DNA of 64,000 bases, from positions 22,114-86,113 of the forward strand of contig NZ_CAKLBU010000021.1 in NCBI RefSeq assembly GCF_920984735.1. Direction: 5' to 3'. The stretch comes from Pedobacter sp. Leaf250. Its GTDB lineage: Bacteria > Bacteroidota > Bacteroidia > Sphingobacteriales > Sphingobacteriaceae. Shown in pieces: positions 8,690 through 16,319 of the stretch. Position numbers and translations under genes: made by a program. Under the pieces are notes generated by a model. That model was not told the DNA's origin. It did not search any database and saw nothing but the letters and a program-made list of their open reading frames with translations. Every line of letters starts with the position of its first letter. Position 1 is the first letter of the stretch.

Positions 8690-8775
8690 TTTTTCGGTTT
8701 CTGCAGCCCCGCCCTCATTTCAAATCCTCGGTTTCGTTCCTCAACCTGTGGGTTTTCCATTAAGTCGGGTTTAAA
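8690..8775 (-). repeat. Member of an AAACCCGAC ... GGGCGGGGCTGC intergenic repeat family
   Basis: On the minus strand this begins AAACCCGACTTAATGGAAAA and ends GAGGGCGGGGCTGCAG. Similar boundaries (AAACCCGAC ... GCGGG) bracket different interiors at 22915-22966 and 57124-57209. The rest of the 423-base gap (8665-9087) holds no convincing gene. A broken minus-strand reading through 8700-8880 gives protein-like text but no recognisable family. Confidence 0.5.
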
Positions 8776-9087
8776 TTGTTTGGGTATTACTACTATTTCC
8801 GGTTGATAGCGAATTGCCAAAAACCATGGTAAAAAGCACTGCCTGGTGTGATTAAACGGGATGGACGCGATATCTCCCGATTCTTCATCGGAAATTTAGC
8901 AAACAGCCGACTAATAATCACAATTGAACACAGGTATTGCTTTCCAATAAAAATTTACTATCCAAAAAATCATCAATTTTTGCTGCAAACCTTTATTACG
9001 CTTAGCTGTTAATTTAGGCAGCAGCATATTTGCGAACATAAATGCAACAAGCTAACTTAGCTACCGACCAACTTATTTTCATAAACC

Positions 9088-10869
9088 ATGAGCCATTTTA
9101 ATGACTTCAATAATGCGCAAGTAGCGAAACTACCTAAGCATTTAAAACAGTTTATTGTTGCCCAAAACTACGAAAAGTACACCCCTATCGATCAGGCAGT
9201 TTGGCGATATGTAATGCGTCAGAACTACAGTTACTTAAAAAATGTAGCCTACTATCCTTATATAAAGGGCTTGCAAAGAGCAGGTTTAAGCATTGAATAT
9301 ATTCCCGATTTGCAAACCATGAATGATAATTTAGGTAAAATTGGCTGGGGCGCAGTAACTGTTGATGGCTTTATACCGCCTGCAGCGTTTATGGAATATC
9401 AGGCTTACCGGGTTTTGGTTATTGCTGCCGATATTAGGCAAATTAACCATATTGAATATACGCCTGCTCCCGATATTATTCATGAAAGTGCTGGTCACGC
9501 ACCCATTATAGCCGATACAGATTACAATAATTATTTAAGTTACTTTGGTTCTATTGGCGCAAAAGCCATGTTTTCGGCCAAAGATTTTGAACTCTATGAA
9601 GCAATTCGGAAACTCTCTATTTTGAAAGAAGCAGTAGATGTTGATGAAAGCCTGATTGCCAAAGCAGAGAAAGAACTTCGGTATATCAACGAGAACATGG
9701 GTGAACCTTCAGAAATGGCTTTACTTGGCCGTTTACATTGGTGGACAGTTGAATACGGCTTGATTGGAACACTTGAAAATCCGAAAATTTATGGAGCCGG
9801 ATTACTTTCATCAATTGGCGAAAGTGCAAGCTGCATGCAAAACGACGTAGAAAAAATCTGGTACAATATTGATACGATTAATTATGCTTATGACATTACC
9901 AAACCTCAACCGCAGCTCTTTGTTACCGAAACATTTCAAAATTTGATTGATGTGCTGGAATCCTTCGCTGATACCATGGCTTTTAGAGTTGGTGGTGCAG
10001 AAAGTATTATGAAGGCCATTGCCTGCAAGAATATAGCTACGGCAGTATACAGTTCCGGTTTACAGGTAAGCGGTTTATTCACCGATTTAGGTTTAAATGT
10101 AGCTGATGACGTAACATTTATTAAAACTACCGGACCATCAGCTTTGGCTTTTGCAGAGAAACAGTTGGATAACCACGGAAAAAATTACCATAAAGATGGT
10201 TTTTCATCACCTGTTGGTAAGCTAAAAAATTCTACAAAATCGTTAGAAAACTATAGCGACGAAGAAATTAGAGCTTCTGGTTCTGATTCAGGCAATAGCA
10301 CTAAACTCACTTTTGAAAGTGGAATTGTGGTAAATGGTGAGGTTATCAATATTTTAAGAAAAGATGAAAAGGCAATTTTAATCACCTTTAAAAACTGTAC
10401 CGTTACAGAAAGTAATGGAAACATTTTGTTTAAGCCAGAATGGGGAGTATACGATATGGCAGTTGGCGATAAAATAGTTTCAGTTTTTAATGGTGCTGCC
10501 GATAAAGATGCTTTTGAGGAAATTACTTTAATTAGCCTGGAACAAACGCAGCACATTGCTTATGATGATAAAACATTGAATCTTCATCAATTATATAAAA
10601 CCGTTCGGGAAATAAGGGAAGGTGGTGAAAACTTAGATCAACTGACTGAAATTTTTAATCAGCTAAAATCAAATTATAGACAGGATTGGCTTTGTGCTTT
10701 AGAAATTTTGGAACTGGTTTACCATAAAAAAATCTATCACCAGCTGGAAAAGGAAGTTCAAATATATCTGGAGTTAAAAGCAGGCAGAGAGCCCGATCAC
10801 CATAAATTAATTAGCGACGGACTGCATGTAATTAAGAATCCTGTTAGTCAGTTAATTGCTAATGATTAG
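9088..10869 (+). CDS. phhA: Phenylalanine 4-monooxygenase (aromatic amino acid hydroxylase), long form
   Basis: This should hydroxylate phenylalanine to tyrosine using tetrahydropterin, O2 and non-haem iron. The iron ligands are visible: His132 and His137 in DIIHESAGHAP and Glu222 in WWTVEYGL. The catalytic domain takes up roughly residues 20-340. The remaining 250 residues (from about SPVGKLKNSTKSL) are not in the classical bacterial enzyme of about 260-300 residues. They include a beta-rich stretch (TFESGIVVNGEVINIL ... GDKIVSVFNG) and a helical tail. Similar long forms occur in Bacteroidota (recalled). A short-chain dehydrogenase gene follows after 27 bases, and the later tyrosine-catabolic genes lie 3.5-9 kb away. 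Confidence 0.93.
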   Translation: MSHFNDFNNAQVAKLPKHLKQFIVAQNYEKYTPIDQAVWRYVMRQNYSYLKNVAYYPYIKGLQRAGLSIEYIPDLQTMNDNLGKIGWGAVTVDGFIPPAAFMEYQAYRVLVIAADIRQINHIEYTPAPDIIHESAGHAPIIADTDYNNYLSYFGSIGAKAMFSAKDFELYEAIRKLSILKEAVDVDESLIAKAEKELRYINENMGEPSEMALLGRLHWWTVEYGLIGTLENPKIYGAGLLSSIGESASCMQNDVEKIWYNIDTINYAYDITKPQPQLFVTETFQNLIDVLESFADTMAFRVGGAESIMKAIACKNIATAVYSSGLQVSGLFTDLGLNVADDVTFIKTTGPSALAFAEKQLDNHGKNYHKDGFSSPVGKLKNSTKSLENYSDEEIRASGSDSGNSTKLTFESGIVVNGEVINILRKDEKAILITFKNCTVTESNGNILFKPEWGVYDMAVGDKIVSVFNGAADKDAFEEITLISLEQTQHIAYDDKTLNLHQLYKTVREIREGGENLDQLTEIFNQLKSNYRQDWLCALEILELVYHKKIYHQLEKEVQIYLELKAGREPDHHKLISDGLHVIKNPVSQLIAND

Positions 10870-10896
10870 ATTTGAAGCAGATTTACAAAATAAAGA

Positions 10897-11598
10897 ATGA
10901 ATATTATAATTACCGGAGCAAGCAGTGGAATTGGTTTTGAAACTGCATTGGAATTTAGTTTGCAAAAAGAGAATAAGATTGTCGCTATCGCCCGCACTGC
11001 AGAAAAACTACGAAAGCTTTTAGAAATAGCAAGAGGCATAAACCCTGATTGTACACTTTTACCTGTCGAATTTGATATCGTTAATGACGATTATGCCGCA
11101 TTGGTTCCATTTTTAAAGGAAAGATTGGGCCATGTAGATATTCTGATTAACAATGCCGGCGCCTTAATTAATAAGCCTTTTTTAGAAACGACAGAAAACG
11201 ACCTTGGCGAAATGCTTCAAAGCAACGTAGTATCACACTTCAGGATGATCCAGAATATTTTGCCAATGATGCAAAGCGGAAGCCATATTGTTAATATTGG
11301 AAGTATGGGCGGCTTTCAGGGCAGCGTAAAATTTCCCGGATTATCGGCATATTCTGCCAGTAAGGCTGCATTACATACCTTAACAGAATGTTTGGCTTTC
11401 GAATTGGCTGAAACCGGAATCAAAATAAATTGTTTAGCTTTAGGATCTGCTCAAACCGAAATGCTTGAAGCTGCTTTCCCAGGTTACCAAAGCCCGATTA
11501 TGGCCTTTGAAATGGGTAAATATATTGCGGATTTCGCTAAAACAGGACATAAATTTTTTAATGGAAAAATTTTACCGGTTGCCGTTACAACTCCTTAG
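10897..11598 (+). CDS. Short-chain dehydrogenase/reductase (SDR) family oxidoreductase
   Basis: This is a 233-residue classical SDR with the NAD(P)-binding TGASSGIG at residues 6-13, NNAG in the middle and the catalytic YSASK. It belongs to the small single-domain class. The substrate cannot be read from sequence. Its position 27 bases behind the pterin-dependent hydroxylase makes a pterin reductase (dihydropteridine or sepiapterin reductase type, both SDRs) a reasonable hypothesis. The two genes look like an operon; no terminator lies between them. Confidence 0.85.
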   Translation: MNIIITGASSGIGFETALEFSLQKENKIVAIARTAEKLRKLLEIARGINPDCTLLPVEFDIVNDDYAALVPFLKERLGHVDILINNAGALINKPFLETTENDLGEMLQSNVVSHFRMIQNILPMMQSGSHIVNIGSMGGFQGSVKFPGLSAYSASKAALHTLTECLAFELAETGIKINCLALGSAQTEMLEAAFPGYQSPIMAFEMGKYIADFAKTGHKFFNGKILPVAVTTP

Positions 11599-11731
11599 TA
11601 AAGCTTGAAGTGATTCTCGATTAATTAATATTTTGTAAAATAAATTTCATTTCATTTATCAATAAAATTTTTATTACTTAGTAGGAGTTTCCCTATTACT
11701 AAATCTAACAAACTAAAAACTAAATTAATAT

Positions 11732-12106
11732 ATGGAAACAAACAAAAACTTCACTACAACCGATAATGGCAAAACTGCTGGTATCGTAAGTTATTTTACA
11801 ATCATTGGTTGGTTAATTGCCTACTTTGCACTCCACAAAGATAACAAGACTGAACTGGGTAGTTATCAATTAAGACAGACATTACTTTTTGCAATTGTAT
11901 CTACTGTATTAGGATGGGGATTAGCCATTTTGTTAACAGTTTTAATTGTATCTACCAACATTGCATCACTAGGTATCATCGGAACTATTGTTCAAATTGG
12001 TCTTTTTGTGCTTTGGATTATCGGTTTAATTGGTGCAATTAATGGTCAGAAGAAACCGATTCCTCTAATTGGCGAGAAAGCACAAACCATGTTCCCTGGA
12101 ATTTAA
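11732..12106 (+). CDS. DUF4870 domain-containing membrane protein
   Basis: The 124-residue protein has a short polar N-terminus and three hydrophobic segments: VSYFTIIGWLIAYFAL, LLFAIVSTVLGWGLAILLTVLIV and IVQIGLFVLWIIGLIGAING. The conserved YQLRQ between the first two is characteristic of DUF4870 (TIC20-like fold) proteins. The function is unknown. A strong terminator follows the gene, and a 133-base gap separates it from the SDR gene, so it is probably transcribed alone. Confidence 0.8.
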   Translation: METNKNFTTTDNGKTAGIVSYFTIIGWLIAYFALHKDNKTELGSYQLRQTLLFAIVSTVLGWGLAILLTVLIVSTNIASLGIIGTIVQIGLFVLWIIGLIGAINGQKKPIPLIGEKAQTMFPGI

Positions 12107-12125
12107 TTAAGATTCATAATTCATT

Positions 12126-12157
12126 AAAAAGCTCAAGTACACCAACTTGAGCTTTTT
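12126..12157 (+). terminator. Rho-independent terminator of the DUF4870 gene
   Basis: AAGCTCAAGT and ACTTGAGCTT form a 10-bp stem around a 6-base loop, followed by TTTTTT. Confidence 0.9.
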
Positions 12158-12179
12158 TGTTTTAACAGGTTTTCCACAT

Positions 12180-12212
12180 TTTGAGGTGCCTTAAATAATT
12201 TTTCTATCTTTG
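12180..12212 (+). promoter_or_regulatory. Promoter of the NlpC/P60 gene (TTTG ... TATCTTTG)
   Basis: TTTG at 12180-12183 and TATCTTTG at 12205-12212 match the Bacteroidota -33 and -7 elements with a 21-base spacer. The ATG is 10 bases beyond the -7 box. Confidence 0.6.
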
Positions 12213-12222
12213 GCACCAACAT

Positions 12223-12771
12223 ATGAAGAAAATAATCATTCCAATTCTGTTTTTCATTTTGTCTGCAACTGCAGGAAAAGCCCAAACACTAATACCAGCA
12301 CAATACCAGGAAATGGTAAAAAAACTGGTAGCCAATCTTCCAAAAGAGGCTAAATCAACCATCAATCACGATCAGGAAACCAAATCAGAAACTTTAATAG
12401 ATTTTGCCAAAAGTATGTTGGGCATTCGTTACAGATATGCCACGAGCAATCCAAAATTAGGTTTTGATTGTTCGGGTTTTGTAAGTTATGTTTTCAGCAA
12501 CTTCGGCTTCAAAGTTCCACGTTCATCTCGCGAATTTAGTGGTGCTGGAAAAGAAACATCTTTAGAGAATGCAAAGGTTGGCGATGTACTCATTTTTACT
12601 GGCAGTAATAGTAAAGTGAGAAGAATTGGCCATGTTGGCATTGTTTATTCTATTGATTCAGATGGAATTAAGTTTATTCATGCTTCATCAGGAAAAGCGC
12701 ATAGTGTAACCATCACTGAACTTGATGGTCATTATAGAAACCGGTTTATGAAGATTGTAAGTATTTTGTAG
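12223..12771 (+). CDS. C40 family (NlpC/P60) peptidase, secreted
   Basis: This is a probable cell-wall endopeptidase cleaving D-Glu-diaminopimelate type bonds in peptidoglycan stem peptides. The 182-residue protein has a signal peptide (MKKIIIPILFFILSATAGKAQ). The catalytic Cys83 is in GFDCSGFVSYVF, with His137 in RIGHVGIVY and His153 in KFIHASSG completing the triad. No SH3 or LysM substrate-binding domain is present; residues 22-57 form a linker. It converges on the YdeI-like gene, with only one base between the stop codons. Confidence 0.92.
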   Translation: MKKIIIPILFFILSATAGKAQTLIPAQYQEMVKKLVANLPKEAKSTINHDQETKSETLIDFAKSMLGIRYRYATSNPKLGFDCSGFVSYVFSNFGFKVPRSSREFSGAGKETSLENAKVGDVLIFTGSNSKVRRIGHVGIVYSIDSDGIKFIHASSGKAHSVTITELDGHYRNRFMKIVSIL

Positions 12772-12772
12772 C

Positions 12773-13381
12773 TTACTTTTTCAAGTATTTCCACATTCTA
12801 GGTTTACCTTCTGCAATCCATTCCATTGCATTATCCAAGCGTTTCAATTTAGTAGTTTCCGTTTTGGCTTCCTCCAGCCAGTTAACGTATTCGCGTTTGT
12901 TTGATTCGCTAAAGTTTTGAAATACACCCATGGCAATTGGATCTTCCTGTAATGCATCTAGAAAATAAGCAGGTACAATAAGAGTTGGTTTATCGTTAGC
13001 TTTCGGTTTTGGCGGAAGTTTAATTCCATCTTCATTTAACTGAATCGCTTGTTGAATATAAGCGATCAGTACTTCATCAGGAGGTAAATCCTTAAAAGAT
13101 TTAATCTTCCCTAATGAGCCCATTGCATTCTCGTGTTTTTCAAAAAGATTATATTCATCTTTCATCAACGAACCTTTCCAGAATCCGAATGCGCAATGAT
13201 TCTTGAATGAAGCCATGTGACAAACCGATCCTTTCAATTCGAAAAATGGCATGCTCCATTTCATTTTTTCTTCAATTCGGGCATCTGCCTTATGTACCAA
13301 ATTTCTTAGGTGATCTAAAATTGGAATGGCAAATTCTGCCGAATTTATAATGTACTGGTCAACTTGAACAATGGTGTGCAT
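12773..13381 (-). CDS. YdeI/OmpD-associated family protein (DUF1801 + OmdA-type)
   Basis: This 202-residue cytosolic protein has an N-terminal iron-chaperone-like DUF1801 segment (LRNLVHKADARIEEKMKWSM ... FFELKGSVCHMASFKNHCAFGFWKG). The C-terminal bacteriocin-protection/OmdA segment contains LIVPAYFLDAL, FQNFSESNKREYVNWLEEAKT and RLDNAMEWIAEGK. The biochemical role is not established. It overlaps no neighbour and has no obvious link to the catabolic genes around it. Confidence 0.82.
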   Translation of the reverse strand: MHTIVQVDQYIINSAEFAIPILDHLRNLVHKADARIEEKMKWSMPFFELKGSVCHMASFKNHCAFGFWKGSLMKDEYNLFEKHENAMGSLGKIKSFKDLPPDEVLIAYIQQAIQLNEDGIKLPPKPKANDKPTLIVPAYFLDALQEDPIAMGVFQNFSESNKREYVNWLEEAKTETTKLKRLDNAMEWIAEGKPRMWKYLKK

Positions 13382-13405
13382 AATTTTTGTTTTGGTCTAC
13401 TAAAT

Positions 13406-14293
13406 TTAAAGCAAAACTACTTTTAAAGCAAACTCAACCTCTCCCCGTAACAAATAGCTTTGAGCAAGTTGATGAAGCTCTCGTTCTCTATTGGTTGCAT
13501 CTCCAATGGTAGCATCTAATATTTCTTTCACTTCAGGATGATTCGAAATCAAATCAATATCTTCTTCATTTGGTAGGGTTTCGATATTCCCCAACATTCC
13601 TAAATCATTACCAGTTAATACTTTTGATAAGCGTACTGATTTTGGTAACTGATCTACCCCAACGCCTAATTTAGCCAATGGTTTCGCTACTTTGAATAAA
13701 TTACTTTCGGTTACCCGGCAATACCAATCGCCGCCTAAGCGAGCAACTAAATCTATTTTTTTCTGGTCGATTTTACCGTTTTCATCTAAAATGTTTTCAT
13801 TGATGTGAATAAGCTTTACCTCTGCTAAAATCAAATTTCCTGCACCGTGAGTTTCGCCCAAAGGGATAACCTGATTTACCACACATTCAAACTGAACAGG
13901 TGCTTCTGCAACTCTTGGCGGAGCCACTACATCGGATTTCAGCATGGTAAAACCAGCTTTATCAAATTCGTTAACACCTTTTCCATATTCTGTACTGGCC
14001 AAACTCATTTGCTGTACCATATCGTAATTCACAATATTGATGACACACTCCTTTACTTCCAAAACGTTTTCCAAGGTATGTTTTGTTGTGTTATCACGCA
14101 CTCGTCTTGCTGGCGAAAAAACACAAATCGGTGGCTTTGTGCTAAACATATTGAAAAAGCTAAACGGACTTAGATTGATATTTCCTTCAGGATCAATGGT
14201 TGATGCAAAGCAAATTGGTCGTGGGGCGATAGCATATTGCAGGTAATCCTGTAATTGAACGGCAGACAGGTCGGAGGTTTTTAGGGTTAGCAA
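13406..14293 (-). CDS. Flavin reductase family protein (FMN-binding split barrel)
   Basis: The 295-residue protein has the flavin-reductase-like fold in its first two thirds: YAIAPRPICFASTIDPEGNINLSPFSFFNMFSTKPPICVFSP and later FECVVNQVIPLGETHGAGNLILAEV. The C-terminal 90 residues extend beyond the minimal domain. It is the gene immediately downstream of the fumarylacetoacetase gene on the same strand (244 bases, with a repeat between). Proteins of this group often sit beside homogentisate-pathway genes in Bacteroidota (recalled). The true substrate is unknown. Confidence 0.85.
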   Translation of the reverse strand: MLTLKTSDLSAVQLQDYLQYAIAPRPICFASTIDPEGNINLSPFSFFNMFSTKPPICVFSPARRVRDNTTKHTLENVLEVKECVINIVNYDMVQQMSLASTEYGKGVNEFDKAGFTMLKSDVVAPPRVAEAPVQFECVVNQVIPLGETHGAGNLILAEVKLIHINENILDENGKIDQKKIDLVARLGGDWYCRVTESNLFKVAKPLAKLGVGVDQLPKSVRLSKVLTGNDLGMLGNIETLPNEEDIDLISNHPEVKEILDATIGDATNRERELHQLAQSYLLRGEVEFALKVVLL

Positions 14294-14370
14294 AGCTTTA
14301 TGATTAAAAGTTTGAATTAATGTGGTTAGAAATTAATTATTGGTCGTTATAAATCTTAAATTAGATAGGT

Positions 14371-14460
14371 CGTCCTTGCGAGGCACGAAGCAATCTCATT
14401 AAGTTTATTAATCAAATGAGATTGCTTCAATCGATGAAGAATCGATTTCGCAATGACGGA
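14371..14460. repeat. REP-like palindromic element (GCGAGGCACGAAGCAATC family)
   Basis: Outer arms at 14371-14381 and 14448-14458 (CGTCCTTGCGA / TCGCAATGACG) pair with one mismatch. Inner arms at 14387-14400 and 14415-14428 (GAAGCAATCTCATT / AATGAGATTGCTTC) pair perfectly. The core GCGAGGnACGAAGCAATC also occurs at 24969-25028 and in altered form at 18706-18770. It sits between two minus-strand genes. Confidence 0.85.
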
Positions 14461-14537
14461 CAATAAATGTAAATTATTGCTCGCTTAAATATCCTGCATT
14501 TGGTTTGTGATAATTTGATAACACCACCAAATCTCGG

Positions 14538-15533
14538 CTATTTCTTCAACCCCAATATCGAAAATTCAGTTTCTGCTTTTGTAATGGTATTAGTTAGCGC
14601 ACCTAAGCCAGTAATTTCCATTTCTACCACATCTCCAGCTTGGAGCCATTGCGTTTTATAGTTTGGGTCATTTAGTAAACCCGTTCCATTCAGTTCGAGA
14701 AAACAACCAGTACCAACTGTTCCAGATCCAATTACATCGCCTGGCAAAATATCTACACCATAAGCACAGCGTTCGATAATTTCGGCAAATGTCCAATCCA
14801 TATCCGCAGCATTGCCTTTCGATACTTCGATTCCATTTACTCTACAAGTCATTTTTAAATCGTAAGCATTCCCCGTGTGGCCATCTTTAGCAGAAACTTT
14901 ATATTGCTCCAGTTCATCGGGAGTAACCAACCAAGGACCGATAACAGTAGAAAAATCTTTTCCCTTTGCTGGGCCAAGATTCAACAGCATCTCTTCCATT
15001 TGTAAGGTGCGGGCGCTCATATCGTTCATCACCATATAACCAGCAATGTATTCGTCGGCTTCTGCTGCCTTTATATTCCTTCCTTTTTTACCAATTACAA
15101 TTGCCAATTCCAATTCAAAATCAAGCTTTTCAAAATGATCTGGCATACATTCTATTTCGCCTGTTCCCTGTATTGCATTATGATTGGTAAAATAAAAGAT
15201 TGGATATTCATCAAATTGTGGAATCATATCAACTTTGCGGTTTCGGCGGGCTGCCGCTACATGTTGTCTGAATGCATATCCATCTCTGCAACTGGTTGGG
15301 TGAGGAACCGGAGCTAAAATTTCGTAAAAAATTTCTTCCTTAGCTGATAGGCTACCATCTTTAATTTGTAAATCAACCTTTTTTGCACGTTCCATCAGCA
15401 CCTCTCCGCCCTGCAAAAATTCATTCATTGTGTCAGGAAGAAGTTTATCGCAACTGTTTAAATTATAAATGTGGCCATCTATAAATAAGCCTAAATGCTC
15501 TCTGTCTTCAGTTTTATAACTTACTAATTTCAT
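14538..15533 (-). CDS. fahA: Fumarylacetoacetate hydrolase family protein (probable fumarylacetoacetase)
   Basis: This is the probable last step of tyrosine catabolism: fumarylacetoacetate plus water to fumarate and acetoacetate. The 331-residue protein has the FAH C-terminal fold from about residue 100. The metal-binding acidic set is in KLDFELELAIVIGKKG and GYMVMNDMSARTLQ, with KGKDFSTVIGPWLVT and ILPGDVIGSGTVGTG downstream. Other family members hydrolyse related diketo acids, but the location between flavin reductase, homogentisate dioxygenase and 4-hydroxyphenylpyruvate dioxygenase supports fumarylacetoacetase. It is transcribed away from hmgA. Confidence 0.88.
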   Translation of the reverse strand: MKLVSYKTEDREHLGLFIDGHIYNLNSCDKLLPDTMNEFLQGGEVLMERAKKVDLQIKDGSLSAKEEIFYEILAPVPHPTSCRDGYAFRQHVAAARRNRKVDMIPQFDEYPIFYFTNHNAIQGTGEIECMPDHFEKLDFELELAIVIGKKGRNIKAAEADEYIAGYMVMNDMSARTLQMEEMLLNLGPAKGKDFSTVIGPWLVTPDELEQYKVSAKDGHTGNAYDLKMTCRVNGIEVSKGNAADMDWTFAEIIERCAYGVDILPGDVIGSGTVGTGCFLELNGTGLLNDPNYKTQWLQAGDVVEMEITGLGALTNTITKAETEFSILGLKK

Positions 15534-15598
15534 ATAAATTTGGTTAAAATACGTGGTAAAGCTAGTGATTTAGGGCAGGAAATAAAACATGAACAAAC

Positions 15599-16054
15599 TT
15601 ATTTCAGTTCGGTGTATTTCTGTAAATCGGTTTTGATCAAAGGAAAATCCTTTGCTTCAAGCTTTTTGTAAAATCTTTTATTGGCAAACAATTCACCAGT
15701 TAACAAACCCAACGAAACACCGATTGGAATACCAACAAAAATTAACACGAATGACTCTAAAGTATCAGGACTTTCTATCGCAAAAGCAAAAAGAACCAGT
15801 GCACTTGCTATCGCAATTGGCGCCACAATTCCCCTTCTGTGAATATACAGCCTGCTAATTTTTTCGGCGCTTAACTTGCTGGTATCGCCATTACTTTTCA
15901 CCAAAATAAGTTGGGTATCTTCTGCTGCATAAAAAAAACCGCGATGCCTTTTACCGCTATGCTCAAAAATTTTAATCTTATACTTCCATTTTTTCTGTGC
16001 TGAAACAGTAAAACAAATGATAAGGCAAAGTGAGAGTGTTAGGAGAAATTTCAT
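15599..16054 (-). CDS. Secreted or membrane protein of unknown function
   Basis: The 151-residue product begins with a signal peptide or first membrane anchor (MKFLLTLSLCLIICFTVSAQ). A charged segment with KSNGDTSKLSAEKISRLYIHRRG follows, then two hydrophobic stretches, IVAPIAIASALVLFAFAI and FVLIFVGIPIGVSLGLLTG. I do not recognise a family. It lies between fahA and hmgA on the fahA strand, 65 bases upstream of fahA, and could share its transcript. Confidence 0.6.
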   Translation of the reverse strand: MKFLLTLSLCLIICFTVSAQKKWKYKIKIFEHSGKRHRGFFYAAEDTQLILVKSNGDTSKLSAEKISRLYIHRRGIVAPIAIASALVLFAFAIESPDTLESFVLIFVGIPIGVSLGLLTGELFANKRFYKKLEAKDFPLIKTDLQKYTELK

Positions 16055-16130
16055 TTCAATATTGGTTAGAATTAAATATAAAGAAATTTAATCTTAAAAA
16101 TAAAATCATTACTTTAGCACCATCAAAACC

Positions 16131-16232
16131 ATGATTTTAAAAGCATTACATATCAATTTAGTGAACGACGCCATTGCTGCACGTCGCTATAAAATGCTAT
16201 CTAAATTAATCATGGCTCAATATTCTCTATAA
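16131..16232 (+). CDS. Candidate 33-residue small protein or leader ORF upstream of hmgA
   Basis: An ATG at 16131 opens a 33-codon ORF (MILKALHINLVNDAIAARRY...), ending TAA at 16232, in the gap between divergent genes. It is followed by a small hairpin (AAACGC CTTC GCGTTT, 16258-16273) and T-rich DNA before hmgA. The peptide is basic and possibly amphipathic. Without homologues I cannot tell it from a chance ORF. Confidence 0.25.
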   Translation: MILKALHINLVNDAIAARRYKMLSKLIMAQYSL

Positions 16233-16319
16233 TTCTGAGCATTATTCTATTAATTGAAACGCCTTCGCGTTTTGATTGTTTATTCTTTTAGATTTTATTT
16301 CTAACCTAAAATATACATT

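Noticed and set aside
8700..8900. Minus-strand reading resembling a broken glycosyltransferase C-terminus
   Set aside because: The readable text changes frame and its core coincides with an interspersed repeat seen twice more in the window; no glycosyltransferase motif is actually present.
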